In this document: piece by piece, positions 25,061 to 34,833 of the stretch
Layout: every line of letters starts with the position of its first letter
Position numbering within the stretch: the stretch's first letter is position 1
Source of the DNA: Pomphorhynchus laevis
Taxonomy: Eukaryota > Acanthocephala > Palaeacanthocephala > Echinorhynchida > Pomphorhynchidae
Assembly: GCA_012934845.2 (NCBI GenBank)
Contig: WNNJ02002192.1
Location: forward strand, 1-64,000
Reading direction: 5' to 3'
Length of the DNA: 64,000 bases
Notes under the pieces: model-generated
Database searches by the model: none
The model's input: only the letters and a program-made list of their open reading frames with translations
Told to the model about the DNA's origin: nothing
Made by a program: the position numbers and the translations under genes

Positions 25061-25193
25061 AGAAATAATAGGGTCAGATTTAAGTAAATATATTCCTAAA
25101 ATAAGGTATAAACTCTTACCACCATTAGGACGAAAAATTTGTAATTATAATAAAGAATTAAAATCAATATGTAACGATAATATTAGAAACATA

Positions 25194-25394
25194 ATGGAAA
25201 CAGAATGCAATTGTAAAAGTCTTAGTTTTGATAAAATAAATGAACATATATGCACTCATAATCTAGAATTAATTGAAACCAATGAATTAAGAAAAATGCT
25301 ATTAAAAGGGTATAAATATAGATTAAATAATAATAACAATAAAAATAAAATTTACAATTCGTTATATAATGACTTAATGGCTTACCTTGGCTAA
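25194..25394 (+). pseudogene. PLE RT N-terminal block, separate frame
   Basis: Sixty-six codons carry ECNCKSLSFDKINEHICTHN and then ELIETNELRKMLLKGYKYR. This corresponds to the linker between nuclease and RT in Naiad-like PLEs. It is in a different frame from the nuclease, showing decay. The next in-order block, DKASNN, lies near 25585 in another frame. Confidence 0.65.
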
Positions 25395-25439
25395 GTGATT
25401 AATAGTAAAAGCTTAAATACATCAAAGATAAACATTTGG

Positions 25440-25960
25440 AAAACTTATATATTCGATAAAATTAGAGAGAAAATGAAAATAACAAACAATTATGAAGTAA
25501 AATAAAATTAAGAAGAAATGTATTTAGAATTTACTAAATTGAAAAAAGTATATAGATAAAGCTATATAGTTTTAAATTGATAAAGCTAGTAATAACTGTC
25601 TTTATATGCAATAAGCTTTATTATGGCATACTGATGAAAGAGATAAAAATAAAAATGATATAATATTTATAAATGAATCATACATTATATGATATATATA
25701 ATATTATATTTTTATATATAATTGTATTATTCAATATAAAAATATTTATTAAAATTTAAAATAATTTTTATTCGATAAAATTAAAAAGAAAATGAAAATA
25801 ACAAACTATAAAAAGAGGAAATAAAAATTAATAAGGATATGATATGTATTTAGAACTAAATTAAATGATAACTATATAATAAAAATTATTGGTAAAGGTA
25901 GTAATAACTTTGTCTTCATATGCAAAATATGTTTTTATGATATACTGATGAAAGAGGTTA
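25440..25960 (+). repeat. internal direct duplication inside PLE copy C
   Basis: About 200 bases at 25440-25670 recur at 25765-25960 with moderate divergence. Both begin CGATAAAATTA and end ATACTGATGAAAGAG. Each half holds the PLE block around DKASNN. The divergence suggests the duplication is old, or that two family members recombined. Confidence 0.75.
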
Positions 25961-26306
25961 ATTCTAATGATTTAAATGTAAATGCAACATATGAACGTAG
26001 TAATTTTAGTTGAGAAGTAATTATTACAATTCACTGTAAAGATTCACATAAAAATTCAATCAGAGATAAAACTATACATATATTATATTGGAATTCAAAA
26101 TTTCATAAATATCGAGAATTAAATTAATACAAGTCTTTAATATTTTGATAAATCAAAATTATTTAAAAGTAGGAACATATATAGAATTAGACCAATAATA
26201 TGTGTGTCAATAAGGGGTAATGTATCTCAATAATAGCTGACTTGTTTCCAAACTTTATAGATAGCCCAACATATCTATATCATATTATATATATTAAGAA
26301 ATATAT

Positions 26307-26308
<2 letters not shown>

Positions 26309-26368
<60 letters not shown>
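26309..26368. repeat. (AT)n tract left of the LTR element
   Basis: Pure AT repeat that stops exactly at the left LTR. With 28616-28692 it forms one split microsatellite. Confidence 0.95.
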
Positions 26369-26372
<4 letters not shown>

Positions 26373-26623
26373 ACACGAGCAAAGACAAAATTTAACAATC
26401 GACGTTTTTTACTGCTGCAAAACGACGGAACAAAATAAGTTTTTATACATACGGTTATGCTGTCAAATAGCGGTTAATGTTTCATCAGTAAAGTTAGCGG
26501 TTAACGTTTCATCGGTGAATTGACTGCAGCTTTGCATTCGCCAGCATTTGAGAACAATGAATTATGACGAGACATAACAATACCATTAACAACGCATCCA
26601 GAAACAATTACATCGATTTAACA
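26369..26623 (-). repeat. LTR (3' LTR of the minus-strand element)
   Basis: 255 bases, ends TG...CA. It holds an internal tandem pair with core AGCGGTTAA and GTTTCATC, and a TATAAAAA box on the minus strand. Confidence 0.95.
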
Positions 26624-26654
26624 CCTCCGCCTGATCTTCCAATCACGAAAATAA

Positions 26655-28346
26655 TTAACCAGTCGAACTTGCGGTAGGAGTATTATTATCAGATGGACAT
26701 CTACGTAAATGCGAAATATGATGTGGAACTCCATCAACATTTATACTTGTGTTACTATTGATTCCAGTGACGTTCCCTTGGATCCAGGGTTTATCACACC
26801 TACAGACTGCTGGTCGCATAAAAACTTGATCTCCAGTAGAAAATTCCGATACAGATGACGACGACTCTCTATTCTCAATACGCTCCCATGGTAGTTTTGA
26901 TTTATATTTATATATCTGATTGTGCGGAATTGATGAATCACATAAGCCTTCTTTTGGCGAAGAATTATACCAATAAATTGCCTCCTCAGTGGTAATGTTA
27001 CTTCTAGCCACGATTCGCTTAATAGTCCGGTGCGATCTTTCGACTATTCCGTTGCCACACGGTCTGTTAGCGCACCTGTATATTATATGTACGCCCCATA
27101 ATTCACACCAATGAGAAAGGGTTTCCGATCTAAAGGCCCTTGCGTTGTCCATCAATATCTCCGCAGGTGGACCACGTTCAAAAAATATCGTTTGCAGCGC
27201 TCTAGTAATTTCGTTCACCGTGCCTTCTTTCAACTTTTTCCAAATCATGAATCGAGATGGACCACAATCAATGCACGACAAATAGAGCGATCCCTTCACA
27301 TGCACAGTATCGATTGATAACCTTGACCAATTTTTATTCACTCCTAATTGACCTGTGTCCCAACGTATTGGATGAGGATCAATTCGCTGACACTGAGTGC
27401 AGTTTTTGATATATTCGGCGACATTATGCCTACTAACCACCGAATTCGGATATTTTCGATTGATAAAATATATGGTTCTTTCAACTCCAAAATGATGTCG
27501 ATTATGGACTGATTCGATTATCTTATTCGTATCTTGAGTAGACATATCAACAGAGACTGCAATGTTTGCGGATGAATTGTTTTTTAAATATTGTAACCAA
27601 TTCTTTGGTACTCTTGTTAAATGGTCCGCTTTGTTTTTTGAATGTTCCTTGTTTGGGCACTGAGGTGCCAGATGTCCAGGATCGTCACAAATATAGCACC
27701 GTCGCTCCTTGAAATGTGTACAATAACGCGCTATATGTCCTGATTTACCACAACGGAAACATGTGACATCTTTACGTTGATGCGAGCGCAGTGCTCTTGG
27801 TTCAATATGCTTGCGAGAATGTGTAGTTGTAAGAAAACAGGACCCAGCAGACGTATTGGCAGTTGTTATAAGCGTACGTGCTCGGCATAATATATCCGAT
27901 AATTTCAGATTCTCAACGGCACAGGAAGACAAAATAATATCCTTGATAGTTGATGGCAAACCGTATACAAATTTACAACGAATCCATGCAGAATTGTCAA
28001 CATTTGGATTAACGATGTTTGCATACCTTTCCAAATCTGCAGCATATGCGTCCAACGATTCGCCTTCTTGGTATTCTCGATTATTATATTTCGTAAAGGC
28101 ATCAAAATCTGTAGTACCAAATGCTCGCAGCAAGGCCGCTTTGAGTTGAGAATAATCGGATTTTTGTTCCGCTGACAAATTTCTATAAATCGCATACGCC
28201 GGTCCGTCAAAGAATAGAGGAATAAACTTTTCGAGCTTTTTAACAGCTTGCAAGTCTGCGATCATCTCCGCCCGCTCCAACCATGCTCCAAAATCGCATT
28301 CTCCGTTAAACGGTTTAATAAGGTCTCCAAAGCGCACTTTATCCAT
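26655..28346 (-). CDS. gag and integrase of the LTR element
   Basis: One reading frame of 563 codons opens with ATG 15 bases inside the 5' LTR. Residues about 1-150 look like a retrotransposon gag. Two CCHC zinc knuckles follow (CFRCGKSGHIARYC, CYICDDPGHLAPQC). Then comes an integrase with an HHCC zinc-binding block (HHFGVERTIYF...NCTQCQ), a DDE core (LSIDTVHV, ILMDNARAF, GIVERSHRT) and a C-terminal tail ending near HHISHLRRCP. The block CIDCGPSRFMIWKKL resembles Ty3/gypsy integrases of invertebrates. It is part of a non-whole element. Whether the product serves other copies is unknown. Confidence 0.9.
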   Translation of the reverse strand: MDKVRFGDLIKPFNGECDFGAWLERAEMIADLQAVKKLEKFIPLFFDGPAYAIYRNLSAEQKSDYSQLKAALLRAFGTTDFDAFTKYNNREYQEGESLDAYAADLERYANIVNPNVDNSAWIRCKFVYGLPSTIKDIILSSCAVENLKLSDILCRARTLITTANTSAGSCFLTTTHSRKHIEPRALRSHQRKDVTCFRCGKSGHIARYCTHFKERRCYICDDPGHLAPQCPNKEHSKNKADHLTRVPKNWLQYLKNNSSANIAVSVDMSTQDTNKIIESVHNRHHFGVERTIYFINRKYPNSVVSRHNVAEYIKNCTQCQRIDPHPIRWDTGQLGVNKNWSRLSIDTVHVKGSLYLSCIDCGPSRFMIWKKLKEGTVNEITRALQTIFFERGPPAEILMDNARAFRSETLSHWCELWGVHIIYRCANRPCGNGIVERSHRTIKRIVARSNITTEEAIYWYNSSPKEGLCDSSIPHNQIYKYKSKLPWERIENRESSSSVSEFSTGDQVFMRPAVCRCDKPWIQGNVTGINSNTSINVDGVPHHISHLRRCPSDNNTPTASSTG

Positions 28347-28360
28347 AAGCCGAAATAGCT

Positions 28361-28611
28361 TGTTACACGAGCAAAGACAAAATTTAACAATCGACGTTTT
28401 TTACTGCTGCAAAACGACGGAACAAAATAAGTTTTTATACATACGGTTATGCTGTCAAATAGCGGTTAATGTTTCATCAGTAAAGTTAGCGGTTAACGTT
28501 TCATCGGTGAATTGACTGCAGCTTTGCATTCGCCAGCATTTGAGAACAATGAATTATGACGAGACATAACAATACCATTAACAACGCATCCAGAAACAAT
28601 TACATCGATTT

Positions 28612-28615
<4 letters not shown>
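28361..28615 (-). repeat. LTR (5' LTR of the minus-strand element)
   Basis: Same length and, as read, the same sequence as 26369-26623. On the minus strand the box TATAAAAA (near 28432-28440) could start transcription toward gag. Confidence 0.95.

Positions 28616-28692
<77 letters not shown>
28616..28692. repeat. (AT)n tract right of the LTR element
   Basis: AT dinucleotide resumes directly after the LTR and runs to about 28692, where a LINE 3' fragment starts. Confidence 0.95.
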
Positions 28693-28695
<3 letters not shown>

Positions 28696-29025
28696 GAAAT
28701 CTAAATTCTAAATAGGGCTACTATTTATCGTGGTTCAAATGTTCTTCGCGGTCATTCTTTAACTATTCGAAGAAACAGAGTACAGAAATTGGGCGCGATG
28801 CAATTTGATAGAAGAATTGTTGAGCTGTGGAACAACCTTGATGCAGACACCGTTGGATGCAGTTCACTTAGTGCTTTTAAAAGAAGACTACGAATGGATC
28901 AAGCAATGTTTCGTGTTGCATTTCCTTATTTTAAAAACTAATTAATTTATTTACGAACTTATTGTGAGCCAGCTATTTGAGCTAATGCTCGTATGTTGTT
29001 GAATGTATAATAATAATAATAATAA
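28693..29025 (+). mobile_element. LINE 3' fragment (CR1/L2-like, akin to LINE-C/E)
   Basis: Translation gives a C-terminal LINE signature, RIVELWNNLDADTVG followed by LSAFKRRLRMDQAM. It ends with a stop and a short UTR like that of LINE-C (GAGCTAATGCTCGTATGTTG against GAGCTTATGCTCGTGGGCTG). It closes in (TAA)n near 29005-29025. It is 5'-truncated and beside the microsatellite. Confidence 0.78.
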
Positions 29026-29029
29026 ATTT

Positions 29030-29600
29030 CTAAGAAACATTTTTGTATGAGCATTTGTGCATATCAATTAATATTATGTATATCAAATTATATAAAGGAA
29101 CGATGATGTATTGACAAAATATGTAATGATATCGGTTAAAAATCATTTAAAGAATTTAGTTAATACATTATAGAACTAAGGTACTATAAAAATAAAATTA
29201 AACAAAATATTGTCAAATAGAAATCAACTAAATATAATTAAGAATAAATTAAATCTCTTAAGTGATAAGTTTTTATGGATAGATAAAAAATGATATAGCC
29301 TGTATTAGAATTAGAAAGAATAGTAGACAATCAAATTTCATCAGAGGAAATCCGTCATTTTCATGTATTTGACCCCTCTGCTATGTTGGGTCAGGATAGA
29401 GGCCGAGATATGATAACATAGCAGTTCCTTTTTATAGTATATTAGTTATTAATCAGTTCATAAAAATTCTGAATTATTAAAAATCTAAACTTAAAAATGA
29501 ATTGCTGAAAATATTAATATTTACATTTTAAGAATTTGTATATTACAAAATACGTAGACTCAGTTAAGTGACATGATTATTTTGGTTCTGTCTCAGCAGA
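29030..29600 (+). mobile_element. Penelope-like element fragment (copy B)
   Basis: From AAGAAACATTTTTGTATGAG onward this aligns with 61625-61945, the RT C-terminal part of copy A, but with broken frames. The conserved fold follows (29336-29435), then AT-rich sequence and a terminus near 29550 with ACGTAGACTCAGTTA. Only the 3' part of the element is present. It abuts the LINE fragment at 29025. Confidence 0.75.
29336..29435 (+). ncRNA. conserved structured RNA motif of PLE copy B
   Basis: GACCC (29371) and GGGTC (29388) can pair. CTGCTATGTT (29378-29387), in the loop between them, is fully complementary to AACATAGCAG (29415-29424). The outer stem keeps AGGAA/TTCCT but has lost its lower part. 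Confidence 0.6.
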
Positions 29601-31830
29601 TCGAAAAAAATTAGTAAGCCTCCTATTGCTTAAATAAATGCAATTAAAAGTACCATCCATTGTTAATGTTAGATTTTAAAGTCTACAAAATCTTGTGATA
29701 AATGATATATCTCCTAGAACAATTTTTTTTTCAGTTGAAAAGTCACTATAAAGAAACATGTTTGTATTATTAGGCAAATCAAAATCAGTCCTATTCCATT
29801 AAATTGCGCTAAGCACTGTTGAAGCTTTTGTCTGAGCAATGTATCTATAAATGACACTCTTCGTTGAATCAAAAGAAGGAAAACGGCAAATAATTCGCGT
29901 TTCACCACGATAACCGTCGCTTAATTCCCTCCTTGCTTCATTATATGAATCAGTGGCACTAATGAAACGCCTGTGCCATATCTTTATTTTAATTATCGAC
30001 TTCAATTGCAATTTATAGATGATTTCATAATCATCAGTATGATTATGATTAATCCAACATCTATAATTAATTGGTCATTCCCAACCTTTATATTCATTCC
30101 ACAACCTTTGTGTGAACATGTGTAGTAAATATTTCCTCTACCTAGATTTTTATTCATATGGAATATATACCCATTTACTGTGGGTATATAACTTCATTTA
30201 TTTCCTTGAACCCAAAAAATTTATGTCATTATTAAGGGGTAATATTTTTTATTTTTTCGGTTTACTGGGAATTCGGTTTACTGGGAATTCGGTCTACTGG
30301 GAATTCGGTCTACTGAGACGCCACGGATTATTTTGTTGTAATATTAAATTTTTTATTTCGAGCAAACTTATTTGCAAGCCGGAACTTACACACGAGGATT
30401 TTGGCACTAAATACGATTTTATGTATCTAAAGTAAAATGTTTAAATTTTTCTCAATGCTTTAATCGAAAAAAATAGTATCGTTGTTGACTCAACCGACCA
30501 AAAATTTAAAGAATGCTTTGAACAGCTGCAACGTCATGTAAATTTAACTTCTCACTAAATTTAACCATAAGAAGATAAATCACTAATAAAGGGATTAACA
30601 TTAAGTTTCTAAAATTCAATTTACAAAACGAACTCAAAAACGAATTATTTGTAATTCTTTAATTCTCAAATCGCATTTTAGTGTCCTGTTAGAATTTTTA
30701 AAATCAATAAGCCTAAAGTAGAGATATAGTTTTGATAAATGTACTAATAATTATGGAAGCGTGTATGATTGTCTTAAGAATATATTAATTTGAGATGTGA
30801 TCAATTATTTAAATTATCTATAATAAAATGTCATAATGACAAAATTTTAGAAAGAATATTAACACCAAATAACAACATCAGATTTATATATTGAAGTATA
30901 ATTTGAGACAAAATTCAGAGATGTTAGGTGGCCTTGGGTCATATATTTGTCAAAACAAACTGCCTCAATTTTTATAACAAATAAAATATAACAACAATAT
31001 AAAGAAATGAAGCATTAATATAAGAATATATTCACGTTGCACCATGGAGACGTAGCAATATATCATTATAAAATTAAGGTTAGTTCGAACAAATGACAAT
31101 GCTAAAGATAGTAACCAACTCAGAAACATTAATAAAAAACTTAAAGAGATAAAACTACACAATTTTAATTCCAGATTTCAGTTCCGCTCGCTTCGCTAGC
31201 TTAAATTTCTTGACAGTTCAAGAATTCACTGACTATTCTTAAACGAAACAGTTCCAGAACGACCATGTTTCAGAACAACGCTACTTCAGACCGAAACTGT
31301 TGTTTTAAATTCATATTAAATTAATCAAGCTTACTAATCAAGCTAAACAATTATGAACATCAGAGGAAAACTGAGGTCTAAGAAGACAGAGGTGAAGAAA
31401 GGCATCACAAGGCAAAATAACCTTAGCGCCGAGAGTCAAACTAGTGCCAAACCAGATATTGCTTATTCTGCCTATTAACGACATGATGTAGCGTGCAGTA
31501 AATCTGCATGCGATATATGAACTACTGTTACTGTGCCATTTAGTTCTAAATCCCTGCTATTGAGGGAATTTATTTATGGATTTTGTGCCTTTGAAATACT
31601 TTCCGGAACTGTAAAGGGTCGCTGTTCCGATCAAAAAGATAATGTAGTTGTGGCCGACTCGTCCGATGGCCTGCTATCTAACAAACGTCAACGTCTAAAA
31701 AATCAATCAACTCAACGTGACTCGACAGTAACACCTGATTCGACTGAAGATTTGAACTCAACGTCTTCTGTCTGTATATATATTTATCCTCTATCTGCCT
31801 TATAGCTCCCCAAAGCCGCTCTTATATCGC
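29601..31830. other. intergenic stretch without a recognised gene
   Basis: AT-rich at first, then less so from about 31170. It contains the 16-base tandem at 30256-30316. An open stretch at 31533-31805 may be an unrecognised LINE ORF1 piece (Ser/Asp/Gln-rich, KRQRLKNQ). It shows no family motif. Confidence 0.4.
30256..30316 (+). repeat. 16-base tandem repeat, about 4 units
   Basis: The unit is TTCGGTYTACTGGGAA, repeated nearly without change. It lies alone in AT-rich DNA. Confidence 0.9.
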
Positions 31831-32469
31831 CCTCTCGGCGCATTTATCGTTTTAATATATCTTCCAATAATGTTCCTATATGTTCTTCACCTGGGAATAT
31901 CTCTCATTGTACCCATTACACTCGTCTATACACTTTTATCGCTCTCCTACGTTTGATCTTAATGATCTCTGAGTATTTGATACACTCCAAACTACTTCCA
32001 TTACTCCTCCAGCTGTGCTCAACTACAAGTACAATGCTTGACACACGACTGCAGCGTCTGGACTACAATCGCATGCGACAGCAGTAAATCTAAAGAAGAC
32101 TTCATATGCGGCTTTTGTGCCAACAAACTCATACGCGACCTCTTCCACAAGAACATATCAACCTGCAACGTGTCCACACAAACCATCCCAGTTGTTTCTG
32201 ATATCCTTTGTCAACCCACTGATCCTGTCATCACATGCACTTCTAATCCCATGTCTTCACTTCCCGACACCCCCGTATCTTCCATTCTGTCTCGTTTCTC
32301 AATAACCTACATCCCTCAATCAAAATCACCTCAACCAACCTCCACAATCCTTCCACTCATAACCTTTCCTCACATCGCTCACTACACTCTATATTATCCA
32401 AATCCTCTTTGTCTTCCGCTGTCAAACCTACTCCCTTGATATCCTCAACTCCCCGCTCTCCTATCGTGA
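31830..32469 (+). mobile_element. LINE-A plus copy, 5' part (interrupted)
   Basis: The translation HDCSVWTTIACDSSKSKEDF followed by ICGFCANKLIRDLF matches the start of the minus LINE-A copy (CSVWTTINCDKNKAKEDC, VCGFCANKLICNL). Homology runs through the Pro/Ser-rich ORF1 to CTATCGTGA at 32469, then stops where the minus copy begins. The same copy appears to resume at 36738. The left edge is approximate. Confidence 0.72.
32038..32439 (+). pseudogene. LINE-A ORF1 fragment
   Basis: 133 codons open with a Cys-rich (PHD-like) block, CSVWTTIACD and FICGFCANK, then a Ser/Thr/Pro-rich region. It is cut by the opposite-strand LINE-A insertion. Confidence 0.65.
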
Positions 32470-32479
32470 ATAGGAGAGC

Positions 32480-32530
32480 TGGGAGTGTGGTCATGTGCAC
32501 GCTCACATGACCACAACAAAACAAAACTGT
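32480..32530 (-). repeat. LINE-A 3' end, divergent hairpin
   Basis: On the minus strand GTGGTCATGTGAGCGTGC leads to CACATGACCAC, giving an 11-base inverted repeat. Other copies have GCGTGC...GCACGC in the same place. Confidence 0.65.
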
Positions 32531-32551
32531 GAATCAGGTGTCGAGAAGGTG

Positions 32552-33007
32552 TTAACGGAGAAGATGTTTGAATGTGATAAAGGAGGAAGCGCGGCGGACG
32601 TCGAGAGGGAGTTGATTCCAGGCGAGTGAGGCGGCAACGAGGAAGTATCGGAGACCATAGTTGTTGGAGTAATTAGGAACGTGGAGTAAGAGGGTATGAC
32701 AGGAACGAAGCGATAGCGAGGTAGGGCAAGTATCGTCTAGGAAAGGAAGGTTGATGAACGATGGCAAGCCGACAGCGATGAGACGAAAAGTAACGAGAAG
32801 GCGGAATTTGATGCGGATGTAAATGGTGGGCCAGGAGAGTTGGGCAAAATATGTGGATGTGTGGTCGAAGCGACGGAGACGAAAGAGCACTCGAACGGCG
32901 GTGTTGATTATTCGTTGTAGTGGTAGGATGATGGATTTTGGAGAATTGGCGAAAAGGCTAAGGCAGTAATCGATTTTAGGGAAAAGAAGCGATGAAAGAA
33001 GAGACAT
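32552..33007 (-). pseudogene. LINE-A ORF2 C-terminus
   Basis: 151 codons with LLFPKIDYCLSLFANSPK, RIINTAVRVLFRLRRFDHT and ASLAWNQLPLDVRR, the usual C-terminal thumb and end of CR1-like ORF2. It matches 44906-45154 and parts of 46228-46784. Confidence 0.75.
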
Positions 33008-33436
33008 ACAAGAACGGAAGTCGATAAGGGGCGGATACGGCGGATGTCACGGAGAATTAAGTTAGATGAGCGGACCTTGTCACGGACGAAGGGTTTAAGG
33101 GAAAGGTGATCATCGAAATGGAAGCCTAAGAAAGTGAGATTGTGGACTATGGGGATGATCGATGAGGCAAAAGATACAGTGGGAGGAGATATGTTTGGTT
33201 TACGGGGGAGGATCCACATTATTTTGGACTTTTCGGGGTTTAGAACGAGATGGAGATTGGAGAGACGTTTGTAGATAGAAGAAAGACAGTTGGAGCAGAA
33301 TTGCCGATATCGTGTATGCGATGTGCGGGTGCATGAGCATAGATTAGAATGTCATCGGCGTATTGCATGACGTTAAAGGAGTAAGGTTTGATAAACGGAG
33401 AGAGATCGCCAAGCAGAAGAGAGAAAAGCAGGACAG

Positions 33437-34159
33437 CTAGGACTGAACCTTGTGGGACCCCGCAAAAATAGGGATGGGAGGGGAGGATGATGAATTAGAA
33501 CAGACGCGAAAGGAACGGTCGAATAGATATGAGGCGAACCATGCTACGGAGGAAGAAGAAAAGCCATAATCATAACGAAGGTGATAAAGGAGGACGGAGT
33601 GGTCGACAATGTCGAATGCGGAGGAGAGGTCGAGGGAGATGAGAACACTATATAGAGCCTTGTCTCGAGAAATGAGTAAGTCGTTGTACACTTTTATGCA
33701 TGCGATTTCTGTCGAGTGATTAGAGCGGAAAGCGGATTGGAAAGGAGGGTACAGATTGGATGAGGAGAGATAAGCGTTGATTTGTATTAAGATGAGGCGT
33801 TCTAAGAGCTTAGAAAGAGTATGGAGTAGTGAAATGGGGCAATAGCTAGAAGGAAGGGAGGGGTCGAGCGATTGTTTCTTAAGGAGGGTACGAACGATTG
33901 CGGATTTCCAGTGTGAAAGGAAAATACGACTGCGGATGGACGACTTAAACAAGGTTGTGATAAAAGGGGATATCGATGAGCATATGGATTTAAGTATGTA
34001 GGTAAGCAGGGGATCGGCAGGTGAGGTTTTGCTGAGCAAGGACATGAGAACTGATGAGACTTCGGAAGGTGAGATAGGGAGAAGATGAAAGAGTTCCGGG
34101 AGAATGATGCTAGGCGGGGTCGAGTGGGATAGGATGGAGACTGGGCTGTGAGAGAGCAA
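33437..34159 (-). pseudogene. LINE-A reverse transcriptase, finger and palm part
   Basis: 240 codons with LLSKTSPADPLLTYILK, HWKSAIVRTLLKK, SYCPISLLHTLSKLLERL, FQSAFRSNHSTEIA and SLDLSSAFDIVDH (motif A). The YADD catalytic box follows in another frame at about 33345-33356. The closest plus copy is 43438-45470. Confidence 0.78.
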
Positions 34160-34833
34160 CGTGGATACTTTGCTCTGGAGAAATGACGAATAATTATGGG
34201 GATTGATGTTGCACGGCGGAGAGGAGCGAGCAAGGATTGAGTTAAAAGTATTTCATAGAGTCATAGTGTTGAATGAAGTGATGATTTTATGCTGCCAAAA
34301 GGAGTTGCATTTGGTACGTAGTAGGTGGAGATGAGACCGCCGATGAGCAAGATAGGTATCACGGAAAGACGGAGTAATCGAGCAGAAATCACGATCTGAG
34401 AGAGCGGTGATATACTAGAAAAGCATGACGGAGTCGACGCTTTGAGAGTAGGCATTGGATGTCAAACCATGGGGCACGGTGCAAGCGACGGTGTGGGTGA
34501 GACTTGAAGGGCAAGAGAATGTCGAGAGTGGATGTGAGTTCAGAGTCGAAAAGAAAGGCGAGATCGTGAGGAGATGAATATGTTATTGTGAGTAATGATA
34601 GAGACGATTTGAGTAAGGCAGAGCGGAGAAGGGATAGTCAAGATTTCTCCAAGGGCGACGTAGTATTGTAGGTGTGTGAGGAGGGGTGTGGTTGCGAGTG
34701 AGATCAAGGGTGATAAGAAAGTGATCGGATAGACCAGGATCAGAGATGGACAGTTAGGTGTAAGCAGCAAAATGATCGGGGACAGCGATGATGTCGAGTG
34801 CCCCACCAAGTATATGTGTGGGGGCAGTGGAGA

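Larger units (their letters stand above)
24290..26230 (+). mobile_element. Penelope-like element with N-terminal GIY-YIG nuclease (copy C, Naiad-like)
   Basis: The order seen is a GIY-YIG nuclease (24290-24660), a basic Asn/Lys-rich linker, RYKLLPPLGRKICNYNK, then the block THNLELIETNELRKMLLKGY. Then come RT N-terminal blocks such as DKASNN and YWNSKFHK, in several frames. A nuclease placed before the RT is the permuted layout described for Naiad-type PLEs. In classical PLEs the nuclease is C-terminal. The RT core with YIDD is absent, and the copy fades out near 26230 beside an (AT)n tract. It is decayed and not functional as read. Confidence 0.78.
26369..28615 (-). mobile_element. short Ty3/gypsy-type LTR retrotransposon, young, not whole
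   Basis: Two 255-base LTRs bound an internal part of about 1.74 kb read on the minus strand. The LTRs start TGTTACAC and end TTAACA, and by eye they are identical, so the insertion is recent. A purine run (AGGCGGAGG on the minus strand) lies just inside the 3' LTR, as expected for plus-strand priming. I do not see a clear tRNA-primer site after the 5' LTR. Parts recognised are gag, zinc knuckles and integrase. Protease, reverse transcriptase and RNase H are not seen, so the copy would depend on others. It sits in an (AT)n tract, which hides any target duplication. Confidence 0.92.

Noticed and set aside
26242-26523. 93-codon open frame rich in Ile and Tyr
   Set aside because: It is (AT)n dinucleotide read as protein, running into the LTR.
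26293-28700. ATTAAGAAAT on both sides of the LTR element as its target duplication
   Set aside because: Both copies lie beyond the AT tracts, not next to the LTR ends, so they do not mark the insertion point.
31533-31805. A 90-codon open frame as a host exon
   Set aside because: No splice signals in phase and no motif beyond low-complexity Ser/Asp. It may be a LINE ORF1 remnant, so I left it unassigned.
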